64,000 nt of DNA from Anas platyrhynchos (GCF_047663525.1 NC_092613.1:5481501-5545500), one strand, 5' to 3'. Shown: positions 9,201 to 22,538, numbered from the stretch's first letter. Numbers and translations are program-made. Notes: generated by a model not told the origin, from the letters alone.

Positions 9201-12200
9201 GGCGGGGGGTGAGGGGAATGGGGTGGTGTGTCCCCCCCCCACCGGGACCTGCTGGGTGCCCCCCTGCCCTACCGTCCATCTCGCAGCTGAGCAGAGCCTC
9301 GTCCAGGCGGTGCGCGGGGGCCTCCTCCAGCCGCTCCTTCACCGGGGAAGCATCCAGGCCGACGTGATCCTGTGCGGGGAGGGGGCTCAGGGATGTTACG
9401 CCTCGTACGGAGACCGATTGGGGTGAGAAAAGGCGGATTTGGACCTGGCTCACCTTGCGGTAGGGGTGGCTGAGCGCGCCCTCCATGGCCCCGCCGTGGC
9501 CGTGCAGCAGCTGCCGCGCGTCCTGGATGGCTTTGGTGATGGCATCGCCTTCGCCCAGGAAGCCTGGTGGCAAAGCCCGGAGAGCACCCGTCAGCATCAG
9601 CACCCCAAAACCCCCGCAGCACCCATCCTGCCCTCGCAAACCCAACAGGAGCTGCTTGTGGGGTCGCACGGAGCCACGGGGTGGCTGCTGCCCACCGCAG
9701 CAAGGTGGGACCCCAGGGAGCAGAGAGGTCTCCTGCGCCTAGGAGGTGCCCAGGATGGATGAAAGCTTTTGGGAACCCACCCAGAGGCAGGTTGGACGGG
9801 CTGGTCTGCAGGTCCCTCGTGGCCCCGTGGCTCGGCGTGAGGGATTGGCAGCTGCTCATCTTCAAACTGGGCGAGCTGGAGGCACTGGGAAGCTCGGAGC
9901 CTTTGGGTTTGGCCGTCAGGTTCAGCGGCTGCGAGGTCTCCTGCGGCGGAGGAGGGAAGGCAGGGTGATGTGCTGCCCACAGCCCCCCAGCTGTGGGTTT
10001 TTTTTTTTTTTGGGGTGGTTTACGGATGCTTTGGGGCTGTACCTGCATCTGGAGGTGGCTCGAGCCGCCGGGTCTCTTCAGCGTGGGAGGAGGGGGGCTG
10101 TGCAGCAGCTGCACGGGGTAATCCACTGCGGGGAGCAGAGACGGAGGCGTCGGGGGACGGGGCCACCCCTTGGGGTGCCCCTCTGCGCCCCGGGGGACCC
10201 CGCTCACCTGGTTTGCAGGGGATGGGCTGGATGGGCAGCGCTATCTGGGGGTCCTGCGTCACGGGGAGAGGCTGGTGGCTGGGGGTGAAGGCGGGGATCA
10301 TGACGTACGGCATGTTGACCTGCTGGAGGGAAGAGGGGGAGAGGAGCGGAGAGGCCGGGTGACCCCCTCCCCGTGCGCGACATCACCTCGGGCTGGCCCT
10401 GCGGGGTGGCAGCGGGGTGATCCCCGCCTTTACCTGGATCTGTTGCTGCAGCAGGTTGATTTTGTGCTGCTGCTGGATGAGCTGCTGCTGCTGCTTCGCG
10501 ATCTGGCAGGAGGGAGACAGCGGGGCTGAGCCGCGGGAGCAGGGAGCCCCGAGCCCCAGCGGGGCACGAGCTGCCCTACAGCAGCAAAGCAGAGGCTGCA
10601 GAGGTCCCCGTGGGCTGCCGGGGGTGGGTAGGGTGCTAACTGAGCTGTCCCTGCGTCACCTCGACAGGCACGAGGTGAGAAATAGGCTGGGAAGGGACCG
10701 TGTCACCCACACCCCATGTGGCAGGGGTGTCAGCCCCGCACTTATAGCACCAAAACCCTTCAGCCCCCGACGCCAAAGCCACCTCCCCACCACTTCTAGG
10801 GCGCCCCTGCCCCTGCTCCTCATCCCCTTGGTCCCGTTCCTGCGTCCAGAGGACACCAAAACCATCCCCAACGGGACAGTCCCCGCGGCCGGGGGGGTGC
10901 CCGAGCCCACCTGCTCCTGCTGCTGCCGCGCCAGCTCCATCTGCTGCTGCTGCTTCTCGAAGAGCATCGCAGCCATGTTCTTCTGCTCCGAGTGCGCCGT
11001 CAGGAGCTGGTCCCGCAGCGTGGACAGCTGGTTGATCATCACCAGGAGCTGCAGCTCCTTCTCCGCCAGGCTCTCCTGGGTTCCTGCGCCAGGGAAGGAG
11101 CCGCGAGGCTGCGGGTCAGGGGGCTTGGGAAGGGGTGAGCGGCATCAGGTGGGCGAAGGGTGGCCAGGGGACCATGCATGGGATGTTTACAGACCCCGAT
11201 GTGCTCTGCCATCCCTGTGTGTCCTCAGAACAAGCTTTTAGCAGGAACCCTCCTCCCCTCCCCCCAAAAAATCAAATGAACGTTTTGGTTACGAAACACC
11301 AAAACGCACAAAGCTGCGCGCACGCCTGCTGGTGGGGGGGGGGGACACAAAGCTGCCGGCCCCGTGGGCACCGAGGAGGCAGGGAGGGGACCTCACCCTT
11401 CACTTCTTTGGTCTCGGCAGCGTTTCGGCCCAGCAGCCGCTCCTTCCAGTCACTGGACAGCAATTTCTCGATGGTTGGCATCACTGTCCCCAGCGGCAGG
11501 CACACGGGGAGGCAGGAGACAGGAGGGAAGGAGAGGAGAGCCACGTGAAAACAGCACGGGATGGCGATTCCCATCCTAAATCTTTCCAAAATCAGCCAGG
11601 GGGTAAATCACAGGAGCCTTTCTTACCCTCTTTTAGGTTCTTGTTGAAGTCCAGCTTCTCCTGGCTGCTGACAGCCGGCTCGAAGGCCGAGCGCCGGGGC
11701 TCCAGCGCATCGCTGGTGGGCGAATGGGACTCCTGCAACACACACGGGGTCAATTGGGGGAGGTTCCCATGTATGGGGACATCCACGGGGCTCCGGGCAG
11801 GCGGTGCTGAGCTGGTGGGATGCTCGGAGCCAGCCCCACCAGGCTGGCTACGGGGCCACGGGACCCTGCGGCACATCCCTGTCCTCTGGGGAGCAGCCCT
11901 GCTGGAGAGCATCTCCGCTCCTCCTGCGGCCAGGACTCGTTTGCAGGAGGTTGTTGCTAATTATTTAGGCTGCCCTGCTCCTCTGGGCCCGGGAGGGCTA
12001 TGAGACAGGGGGAGAGGATGGCCGAGAGCAACTGAAATGGGAAAATGAGAGGGTGGCCCTAGGACTCCGTGCGGAGGAGGTGTGCAGGCGGCCAGGGAGG
12101 GCTGCAGGCCAAAGGCAAATCCCAGGGCTGACCCGAGAGCATCGGCAGCGGCCAGAAAGCCTGGGGGAGCCTCAGGTTGCAGCCTCATTTCCTCAGGATG

Positions 12201-12538
12201 AGAAATAAAAGCTCGGGGAAACAACAACCCCCGTCTGCCCGGGGCGGGATGCAGTGCGCTGCCAGCACGGTGGGACCCGGGCTCAGTCAAGGCCAGGACC
12301 AGGGGGCTGGAGGGGGGGTGACAGCCGTGGGACCCACCTGTGGCAGAGCCTGGGGGTCCGTGCCCTCCCTCGGCGGTGGTCCCGGGGGGTCACTGGGTCG
12401 GGGCTCGGCGCTGGGGGCAGCCCCTGGTGGGGACTCGTAGCCGCCCTCCTTCTTCTCCTCCGTCTTGATGGTGCAGTTCACCATGCTGCCCGCCCCATCG
12501 AGCTCCAGGTGGGGAGAAACGGGGCTCCTCATGGACAT
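6237..12538 (-). CDS. SOX13: SOX13, SoxD-group HMG-box transcription factor
   Basis: Nuclear DNA-binding protein; SoxD proteins have no recognised transactivation domain and act by dimerising, bending DNA and recruiting partners (SOX13 is known to bind TCF1/LEF factors). Coding exons on the minus strand: 12538-12338, 11732-11627, 11483-11397, 11083-10911, 10502-10434, 10319-10208, 10125-10043, 9940-9781, 9563-9454, 9369-9273, 9172-9029, 6843-6627, 6531-6237. They sum to 1854 bases, 617 residues (618 with an alternative acceptor), against about 622 in human. A leucine zipper/coiled coil and Q-rich segment occupy about 132-212. NLTAKPK lies near 281-287. The HMG box is at about 412-480 ([12 protein letters not shown] start) and is split by a 2.2 kb intron after ISKILG. 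The acidic C-terminus ends DGELVVLTD, typical of SOX13 rather than SOX5/6. MSMRSP is the conserved start, one base after the acceptor at 12540. A nine-Gly run near residue 580 is longer than the mammalian segment. Confidence 0.96.
6844..9028 (-). other. SOX13: SOX13 intron splitting the HMG box
   Basis: A 2.2 kb intron with GTGAGT donor at 9028 and CCCAG acceptor at 6844-6848 interrupts the HMG-box codons between ILG and SRW. Content is GC-rich unique sequence with short A-runs (8099-8111). I see no nested gene or repeat family. Confidence 0.85.
10319..10325 (-). promoter_or_regulatory. SOX13: NAGNAG tandem splice acceptor in SOX13
   Basis: The minus strand reads CAGCAG followed by GTCAACATG at the start of the VNMPYVMIP exon. 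Splicing to the first AG adds one Gln (exon starts 10322); splicing to the second removes it (exon starts 10319). Both keep the frame. Mammalian SOX13 has the extra Gln between QIQ and VNM. Confidence 0.7.
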
Positions 12539-13394
12539 CCTGCGGGGCAACGGGGCCATCAGCGGGGTGATGGGGTCCCTCTGCTCCCCCCCACCCCAAA
12601 GCAAGGGGCACCCCTTCGCCCAGCCCTGCCCCGTAGCTGGGTGCGCCGTGCCGATGGTTTGCAGGGGTGTCGGTGAAGCTGTGCCCTCGCTGTTTTGTGG
12701 GGTTTCCGTGACCATGCCAGGGCTCCCAGCCCTTGGCTGGGCACCACAGGGCTCTGAAGTGACCCGGGGGGGGACACCGAGCATCACCACGGCCAGCCTT
12801 TTCCATGGGGTCAGCCAGTGCCGGGTGGCAGAGGCCGAATTCCCAAATGGGACAAGGCGGGACCGCAACGGGATTGCACGGGGGCGAGGGGAAGAGCCCG
12901 ACTGCGGTGCTCCCTGCGGGGATTTCCCCTCCTGGGCCACCAACCCTCAGGCTGCGCAGACTGGCAGCAAACATCGCCCTCCCCAGGCTCAGACATCGCC
13001 CTCCCCAGGCTCACAAATCAGGGAGGAATAAAGGGGAAAGGGGGCCACGAAGGACGGGGTTTGCACCACCGGGGGCCAGGCTGGAGGGTGCAAGACCGCA
13101 GGGGCCACAGGGACTACGGTGTGCTGGGGGTTTGCACCCTACAGCAGGGACCCCAAAAACCTGCTGCAGCCTCCGGGGGCTCACGCCTGCCCCCCAGCAT
13201 CTCGGGGCCCCCCGAAAATGGGCTAGGGGCCGAAGCCGGCTGCCCGACTTGGGGGCAGCGGTGACACAACAAACAAAGGGCAGCTCAAGCTGCGAATTAA
13301 TCAACCCGCTGAAAATAAAACCTTCCTCTCAGGAACTTCAAACAAAAGAAACGAAAACAACAAGGCCGGCTGGGTAATGAAAAGCCAGGGCTCT

Positions 13395-13480
13395 GAATAG
13401 GGGACAAAAGGAAGTGGAACAATGGGGTGTTGGACAAAAGCAATAAAGTAAAGGGAAGTGTGACAGCTCAACAATGGGGC
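13395..13480. promoter_or_regulatory. paired AACAATGG SOX-type sites in SOX13 intron 1
   Basis: Two exact AACAATGG sequences at 13418-13425 and 13470-13477 are 52 bases apart. Each is followed by GG, and two GGACAAAAG half-motifs lie beside them (around 13401 and 13432). AACAAT is the core HMG-box recognition sequence of SOX factors. Function is inferred. Confidence 0.4.
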
Positions 13481-16400
13481 ACTGTGCGCGCCAGAGTTTC
13501 TGATCTTAGCAGGGCTTTTTTTAATCTCAGTTCCCTGCCCTTCTCCGAACAAATCATTGCGCTCGCTGGGCTCGTGGGCTTCCTCCCGGCCCCGGCATCG
13601 CACGGGATCTGCCCGCATCCTGCAGCACCGCCCGCGTCGCCCCTTCCTGCCCCCCAGCCCACCTCGGGGGGCGGCCAGGAGGGGACCCCGGGCACTGCCA
13701 CCCCGTGCGTCCCGTCCCGTCCCTCCCGGCCTCACCAGAATAAAAACACACCTCGTGTGCCCTCGGCACGCCTCGGCCGGGGAGGAAAAGGGAGGAAAAG
13801 GGCGCTTTTGGCACCAAAACGGGGATGGCGGGGAGCCAGCGGGAAGCCGTGCCCTGTGGCTGCGGGTGCTGCGCCCACCGAGCCAGAGCTGGGAGAGCAG
13901 CAAGGGGCTGGATGCAGCCCGTGGGGAAACCGAGGCACCAAAGCACGGTGCTCGTTGCCTCGGGTGGATTTATAATTTGGGGAAGATGCGGGAATAAAGA
14001 CGGGAATAAAGACGGAGTTTGGCTGGGCGCTGAGCGCAGCTCCATGTGCACGGAGAGGAGCTGGGGGAGCAGCAACAGCAAGCACCTGAACCCAGCACGG
14101 GGAAGCAAAAAAAGCCCTGAGGGCACCCCTGCACCTTCCTCCAGCCTGTCTTGAAAGGCAAAAACCCCGCTCCTCGCCTTCCTGCCCCTGCACTCCCCTC
14201 CCGGACCGCATCTAATACCAAATCCCCCTCCTAGGGCAGGTCACCCCCCTGTGGTCCTAAACCCCGCGGGGCCACTGGAAGTCCACTCTTAAAATGGGGC
14301 TGGTGCTTTAATAGGGGGCTGCTGAAAGGAGCCTCCTTGTGGGTTTATTGTACGGTTTGCTGAACAGAAAAAAAAAATATATATATATATATAAAAAAAA
14401 TGAGAAGAAAAAGGAGAAAAGCGCACAGCTCTCTTGTTACAGGCTCGCTCTGTACCAGGCCTGCGCCGGCAGGCTCAGGTGCTCGGCTCAAGGGCTCCTC
14501 TGTTGCGCAGACAATAGGGATGGGGACAATTGCCTTGGCACCGGGAACACGTCTTCATGGAGCAGCTCTTCACCTTTAATGTTCCCCGATTAATGAAGGG
14601 CGGAGGGGAACGGCGCGCGGATGAGACGTGCCCGCCTGGGGAGGCAGAGCGCAGGCAGGATTCGCACCAAACGAGTGCCACCAGCCCACGGCGGGGGGAT
14701 AAGGTGTCCCCAGGAGCCTTCGGGCAGCACGAGGAGGGCTTATTACGACCACCAAAGCCCTAAATCGTCCATCCCCTGCAAGCACCACTTGCTCAGCTCG
14801 CCTCCGAGAGGCCCCAGCCGCTCTGTGCCACCCAAACCTCCAGCCCAAGGGGTTGCCACCTCGGGACGGCGACAGCCCCGCTGCCCTGCCGCTTTCCTGC
14901 CCCGTTAGCACCCCTCAATGGCACGTCCTGCAATTCTCCCCGTGTGCCGTGCCACCCTTCCTGGCTGCAGGCTGATCCTATCTGCCCCGCCTGCGGCGCA
15001 CAAAACGGCTCCAAGGGGCAGGGGCAGAGCCGGCAGCAGCCTGGCACCACGGCTGGGGGATCAGTGTGTGCCTCCTGCTGACCCCCCCGGTCCCCCAGAG
15101 CCTCTCCTGGCTGCGGGTTTGTCGTCCCGGTTGCACAAATGGAGGAAAAAGGCAGCAGTGTGTGCTGCGGGATGGGTACGGAGGGTTCCTGCTCGCAGGG
15201 CGGCTGCCTGCAGCTCGGCAGGGCTGGGGCGCACACGCTGAGGCTCGGTGAAACCCAAACTCTTGTAAAAACACCAGCGAGTGCAGGGGTGGGGGGGGGG
15301 ACAGAAAGCCACAAGCACACAAAGTCCCCTGAGCTGCTGCAGCACGAGGTAGAAGATCCCATTTCGGCGCACAGGAGATCCCATTTGGGCAATTCCACCT
15401 CCTCGTGTCCCAGGAGAGAGGGGGAGCGCAGGAGCTGGCAGGGTCCTGCACCCCTGCTCGCCCCAGGGCTGCTCCCACCCCAATGTTTGACGGGGCGAGT
15501 CGGGCTGCCCAGCTTTTATTCCCGGCCCCATCACGTAGGCCAGGGGAGCTGAGAGGCTGTCAGTTTTTTGTTTTTTTTTTTTTTCTTTTCCTCTTTCTCC
15601 ACAATTACAGCAGAAAATTATCAGTTCATACATCCCTCCCCAGCCAGGGAGAAAGCACAAAGCGTGGCCAAGCGCAAAAACCCAAGGGGGCACCGAGAGC
15701 GAGGCCAGCCTGAAGGCACCACGGGCAGGAGCCGCGCATCACCACCACCACGCTTGTGCCCCCAGCACCCCCTGGGCAGAGGGCAGAGGAAAAAAAAAAA
15801 AAACACGCACAGGTTTTCTCCTTCCACACAGGCCCAAGGAATCCCTCCGGCCACCGGCACAGACAATAGCCCCGTCTCCTGCCAGACGAGCGGGCCGCTT
15901 TCCTGCCAGACTTGGAATGTCCTTTCGGGGCCCTTTCCAAGCCTTTCCGCCCAGCGTGCCTTCGCACATAAAAGAACGGATGGCTTCCTCCTGCCGGGGC
16001 CGCGCCGTGCCCGCGGGGGTGGCCGAGGTGAAGGCCCCCGGCTGGGAAGTTCATGGGGTTGCCATTTTTTGGGGATGTGGCACGTCCCCCGGTGGGCTCC
16101 TGCCCGGAGAGGGGACAGCAGGCAGCAGCTGATGGGAGAGGGGCTTTGGTGGGTGTCAAAGAGCGGGGTTGTGGCTTCGCATCTCGCGCTGGGGGGGCTC
16201 ACGAGGGATTGCCATCAACCTCCGGCCCCTGGCCCTAAAGCCTACCTGCTGTCCCCACCGTGGCGCTGTCACTAGCGGGAGGAAACGGTGACCTTTGGGG
16301 ACACCGGCGGGGACACGGCGGAGCTGGGAAGCGCAGCCTGCGTGGCTCACAGCCAGAGCCCTGCACAGATCCTGAGGATCACCACCCAGAACCGCTCAGC

Positions 16401-19400
16401 AAAAAGAAAGCACCAGACCCCCGGCGTTAACTGAAAAAGCCAGATTTAAGCCCAGAAGACGTCCAGATGCTGAGCTTATCCAGCAGCAGAAACGCCGCTG
16501 CCACGTGACAGCCACGTGTCCGGGGGACACCGAGCAGCAGCGGCGCTCGCAGGGCGCTCGGTCCCCAGCTCACACCCATCCTGCCCCAAAAACTGAGGCG
16601 CTGCAGCAGCGGAAACGCGCTGCGTTCGGGCGAGCCCGAGCTCTGCACATCCTCTCTAACACCTCACCTGCCCCCGGCATGCCCGCGGAAAGCCCCGGCC
16701 TTTTTCCCAGAAGGCTGCCGAGAGCTCGGCTTGCTGGAAAAAAACACCAAATCGGTGCCAAGAAGGGCGAGTTTGGAAAGCCCTGGGGCTCCATCCTGGC
16801 AAAGCCTTGGGGGCTCATGGAAAAAATCCCCAGCCTGAGCGAGAGCCGGGATTCCCACTGCCCAAACGAAACAGGCGGCGCTTTGTCCAGCCTCCAGCAG
16901 CTCCCCGAAGGCAACGTCACCGCTGGGGAGGATAACGGCCTCCAGAAACGTCGGGGCAAAGCGGTGACACAATGGGGACAGCGTCAGCATCACGGAAACC
17001 CCCAGCCAGGGGCACCTGTGCCCCCCTGGCACCCAGCTCCCCTTCTGGCCCCGATCCCACGGGGCCGGGACTCGTGCCCCACAGGGGAAGGATTTTTCCC
17101 CTTCGCTTTTGGGGTTCGCATCATCACAGCTCCGGCACGGCCTCCTCTGTGGGGGCAGCACCAATTCTCCATCACTGAGATGGAAAGTAGAAACGCCCGG
17201 CTCCTCTTACAGCCTGGTTCTTGCCCCTAAAGCGATTACCAGCAGCTCGAGCAGCATTTTGTCATTCTGTCCCCAAACCCAACCTTCTCCAAAGGCCTCC
17301 GGGCCTCAGCTAGGACTGCTAACGAAATGCTCGTCTCGCTGATGCGTGCCGGCCGGGGAGCCCTTCGGATGGTCGGGGAAATCTAAGCAGTCCTGCAAAA
17401 CTTGGGGAGGGAGGGGAAAACGTGTTAATTGCTAAATTCACTTAAGGATCCGCACGAGCAAGATGGAGAAAAAAAAATGAATCTGGGGGCATAGCAGAGG
17501 GGAAGGAAAGGATCTGGGGGGCTTGGCAGAATGGATCTACATCATGCAAGGAGGAGAAGGGCCCAGGTTGTGCACGGCGCCTGCGAGCAGCAGCAGACGG
17601 AGTCCTTCAAGGGGAACCCTGCCCTTGGGGGGCTTGGGTCCCTCTTTCCAAAGAGGTTTGTGGAACAACCCCAGGGCTTGAACCATGCCCCAGCCCTATG
17701 CTGTGCCCAGAGGAGGCAGCCCAGTGCCAAGGGGAGCAGGCAGGAGCAGCAAGGTGATGCCCCAGCCCTGCGGGGTGCTCGATGTGGGAAGGGGAAAGGA
17801 AAAACCTGCCTGAAAATGGCAATTTCCAGGTGCCAAGTGCGCCCTCCGGGTGCCAGAGCCCATCTGGTCCAGCCCGTGCAGGTTTGAACTGCGCCTCTCC
17901 CCCCTCCTCCCGATGCCCCCCCCTCTTACTAACAATTTCCAGCGCGCACTTGGTGCTGCTTTCGTAGGGCTTCTGAGGTTTCTTTTACCACCTGGCTCTG
18001 GTTTCTCATGAAATGGCCCAGGGACGCATCACGGCACGGTGCCTTCCTGTCTTACTCAGCTGCTCCCTCCCCGTGCTGCCTCCCAGCACCAGGGCCTTGC
18101 TGGGACCCCCCCTCTGCCATCCTTTGCCCCCCTCCCTCCCCATGTCCACCCCCATCCGACAGCGAGCAGAGAGCCCCAGAGCGCTGGCCCAGGGGGAATT
18201 AAATCACATCTGATTTACCAGCACTTACCCTAAGGATGCAACAGCCGGACTCATGCTCTGCCCGCCCTCAGCTGCACTGCTGTGAAGCTATATTTTAAAG
18301 AAAAGCTTCAAAATAAGGAATAAGAACAACCCCGAGGCTGCCACAGCAGGAGGTGAAGCCCAGCGAGCAGCACGTGTTATTTTCCTGCATGTTTTCACCC
18401 CGGAGATGGAAGCAGCCGGCTCCTGCCGCGGGGTTTGCCTGGCGCTCAGCACCACGCAGGGATGCAGCCTCTTGCGAGCCCAGCCGACAGAGCCCACCAC
18501 CTCCCACTGCACCCCAGAGAGCAGCACCCAAGCCAAAAAAAAAGGAGAAAATAAAAAAAAAAAAGAGGCGGCCGGAGCCGGCTCGGGGTGTAAACTGGCA
18601 CGGGTCCACCGCCTTCGCAGCTCCGGCCCAAACAGATTTTTCCTTTAGCGAGACGAGTGACGGGATGGGTTTAAGTAGGGGAAAAATTAAGCTGCACATC
18701 AGGTGGAACTTCCTGGCCGCGAGATTTATGAGGCGGGGAGTGATCTCATCAGGGAAGCGGAGGAAACTCCGTCGCGCTGGAATTATTTAAAGCCCTGCGA
18801 AGCCCAGGGGGAACCGGGCGCGGGGAACGGTCCCAGCGGCTGCCACGTGATGGGCAGGGGAGCGCGCCGGTCATCCCCGCTTCCTGGCCCTGGGACGAGA
18901 CAGTCCGCGGGGTTTTTGTTGTTGTTTTTTATTTTTCCTTCTGGTATCAATAAGGAAAGGCTCGTGCACCAGCCTCGGCTCTGTAGCTGGATGCGTTTCT
19001 CACCCAGGTCGGCGTGAAAATGGCTTTAGCGAGCGCCGCGCCCCGCAGCAGGGGGACCAGAAGGGGACAACCGGTGGCACCATGGGGGGGACCCGCTGCA
19101 GCCTGGTCCTGGGGAGCAAGGAGGGCTCTGAGGGGGGCTGCTGGCTGCAGGTGAGGACAACCAGGGGGGGAGCAGCCCTTCCTGAGCCTTTGCAGAGCTC
19201 TGCACCCTGCACACCGCCGGCGGGAAGCCACGCGGCTCGGCACAGCGGCGCTTTTGCACGCAGCGGCACTCAAAGCGCTCTCGCTCACAGGGCTTTGAGA
19301 GCAGTGCTTTCCTCTGAAGGGCTACAGGAAAAAAAAAAAATTACCCTCCCCTGCAGGTCTAAATCCTCCAGGGGAAAACATAAGCCCTGCAACCGTAATA

Positions 19401-22384
19401 TTTTCCAAGACCCCCTTCCATGCCCTTCCTTTCTTCTCCTTTATCACAAGCCCAGGAGATAGCGATATCGAAGCATGGTAACAAGATATAGGGGAAACAG
19501 GAGGAGAGAGGAACTTTGAAGAACGTGTATTTACTCTTTCTTTACTTTTTTTCTGCACCAGAAATAATTTTTAAACAAGCCTCCTCCTTCGCAGAATGCT
19601 TGCTGGTGGAGGGAGCAGCAGCAAACCTGGCCCGCAGCACCAAGCCCGCACACGAGGCACCTGCAGGGCTGGCAGGATCGGGCCCACGGCCCCACCACCA
19701 GCGTCCCACAGGGCAGAGGACCCTGCTGAGGTCCTCAGCACCTCTCCCAGACCCGGGACCCCTTAAATCCCCGTGCCTCCCCCTCCCCATCGATACAGCC
19801 AGCAGCCTGCTCAGCCGCCACCTCTCACAAGGCGATCGATCCGGAGCGAACAATCAATTATGGGAAAGAAATTAAAGAAAAAGGGGGGAAAAAGGCAAAT
19901 GAAGGAACCCTTCCCGTAAGGGGAGCAGAGCCAGGAGGCGAAGGCCGAGGCCAACTCACCCAGCACCGCGCGGCGAGCGCCGTCGCCCTCCTTTCCTTCG
20001 CAGCCTCTCCGCACCCAGGCGCGGCCCTGGGGCTTATCGAGGGGCCCGATCTCGGTGCACGTTTTGTGCAATTTCACTCACTCAGCATTTCCAGGCAGAG
20101 CACGGGGCACGTTTGACTCGACTTGTTCATAAACAATACTTTCCTATCGCTCGGTGGAGGGGCGAGGACGTTTGACCCTTTTCCTCTCCGGCTCTTACCC
20201 CAAGGCGCTCGGCTCACCCCGCACCAGAGCTGCGTGCCCGGGCGCTTTAGGACCAAGGGTCCCCGGGCATGGCACGGAGCATGATGCACCCCCCCCCCCC
20301 CAACCCTTGCTGACCTTCTCGTGCCATTTTACACCTTCCATCCATGTCATTTTTTCCAGCTGCCCCCAGGTTTGGAGGGGAATTCCCTCGGGTAGGAGGG
20401 GGTCTGGTTGCCCCCATGCTTCCCACATGAGCCAGGCTCACACGTGAGTACCCGAAGGAGCTCGGGGGCTCCTCAAAGGTGGCACCGAAGACAAAACCCC
20501 CACGTTCGCACGCTTCTGCCTGCTCCCCAAAACCCAGCAGCCTGCAGCGAGCCGGAAACCTTCGGTTTCACCTTCTGTGGCTTTGTAACTGCAGCAAACG
20601 GGTCCCTGAGCCCGAGCCGTGCTGGCTCCCTTGGCCACCGAGGCCACCTCGCCCTCCCCAGCTGCTGCCCGGGCTCGGGGCAGGGGCTGCCACCACCTCC
20701 CAGCTGCTGGGGCTGTTTTGACATTTAGACAACAGATTTTTCCCAGCATGACAGGAGCCGTCGGTGCCATGGCCAGGCTGTGCCCAGAGACCCCCCCAAA
20801 CCATCACACCCTCGCTGTCGGCGACCCAAGCCCCGACCCCGCTGTGGTTCAGAGCTCAGCAGTCACGGCTGGCCGGGTCAGGATGAAGACCCCCGAGGAA
20901 AATGCTTTCGGCCTGGCTTTTCTCCCTTATTAGCAGCAGCCAGGGTCGCTTGGATGCTGTTCCTCTGATTTACGGGGTGGATTCAGACCCCCGTGGTAAG
21001 GACTCGGTGGGGAGCTCGTCCCCACGCTGCTCCGGGTGCCTCCAGCAGCAGCAACAGGGCTCACGACACGGGGGCTCAGTGCAAGAGAGAAATCAGAAGG
21101 GCTGGTTTGTGCCCCAAAAACGCTGTTACCATTGCTTCAGCTCGCCCCTGTCCTGCTGAAACTGCTGGGGTCCTCTGCAGAGGGGCCGTGCGGCATCCCC
21201 CGTGCCCAGGGAGCTCACCCCGAGCACGGCGCTGGGGAAGAGAAGGGGACAGCTCGTGGGGCAGACCTGGCAGAGCACTGGGGCTGTCCCCAGCCTGGGG
21301 CCAGGCAGCACCTTGCAGGGCTTGCAAAGTGCCATCAAGATGGGCAGGGAAGCCCGGAGGGATGGGGACGCGGATGAGGATTTTGGAAGCTTTTCTGGCA
21401 TGGGTTAAACCATCCCCAAAATTAACACCGGGGCAGCTCCCGGTCCCAGCTCATCGCTTCTGAGCCTGCAGAGCTCCACAACCAGCACGGAGACGAGCGA
21501 GCAGCCAGGGCGGTGGGGGAAGGCACCGGCTAAAAGGCTCCAGCTGCCACCACCCCACAAACCGAGACCACCCCACCCAGCCGGGTTCACGCCTCACCCC
21601 TCTCCCCGGAGGAGATAAAGCCCACGAAATCCTGGTCACGGCAGAGAGATTTGGGGACGAGCCCTCCCTGCCCCGCCAGGATTATTTTCAGCGCACAACA
21701 ACAAAAAAATAAAACGCGGCGAAGGGGAGAGCAGAGACTCTCCGGCGAGCAGCAGGCGGCTCTGCCCCGTGGCGAGGGGGTGTCCGATTGCCCCCCGCCA
21801 CCCCCGTGTCCCGCAGCCCACAAGGGGCTCTTTGTGGCCGTGCAGCCCCGCTGGCACCTGTCCCCCCTGCGCCTTGCTGTGTCCCCAATTCCCCTCGGGT
21901 CCCCCAGCCTGCAAGGGGTTTTTTGGCAGCCCCTGGCTCCACGTGCCTCGTCCCGGCTGGCTCCTGCACGGCTTAGCGGGGCTGGGAGCCCACATTTGCT
22001 CCGTGCACACACACACACGCTGTTTTTTTTTGCAGGGGGTGCAGCTCAAGCAGCAAAAAGAGGCTGAGCGTGGTCTGGGGAGGGGGTTTTTAGCGCTGCC
22101 AGCTGGAGCTGAGAGCGCTGCCGCTGGGCATGGGAAGGCCAAATATTGCAGGGATTGCAGCCAGACACCCAAATCGCAGCCCAGGAGCCTCGGAGAGAGA
22201 GGGGCAAACACTGCCCTGCTGCAGCCCACGCAGCTACGGCTGGGTCCCCCGGGGGCCACCCTCACGCCACCCCTCCAGCTCCGGGCATCCCTTCCCCAGA
22301 GCCCGGAGAGAAAACTGAGCAGGAAAACTCCTTCAGCAACTGGGGAATTCACCTGCCGAGCCCGTGGGGATGGCGATGTCCATG

Positions 22385-22413
22385 GCCGTGTCCGTGTCCG
22401 TGTCCGTGTCTGT
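22385..22413. repeat. (CCGTGT)n hexanucleotide repeat
   Basis: Four to five tandem copies of a six-base CCGTGT unit lie in SOX13 intron 1. It is short and slightly imperfect at the 3' end. Confidence 0.85.
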
Positions 22414-22509
22414 GCCAGCAAAACCCCCCCCACGCCGAGCAGCCCCACAGGCAGCTCCTGTGCAGCCCCTGCCCCAGGGGACTGGCTTTCCGGCTGGGCG
22501 TGCAAGGTA

Positions 22510-22538
22510 GAACAATAGGGCCGAGCCCTCTATTGTTC
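22510..22538. promoter_or_regulatory. inverted pair of SOX-type sites
   Basis: GAACAATAGGGC is followed, after CGA, by GCCC-TC-TATTGTTC. The two arms are reverse complements apart from a two-base insertion. Each arm holds an ACAATAG HMG-box core, so two SOX proteins could bind in opposite orientation with cores about 13 bases apart. SoxD and SoxE dimers are known to favour paired sites. Confidence 0.4.
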
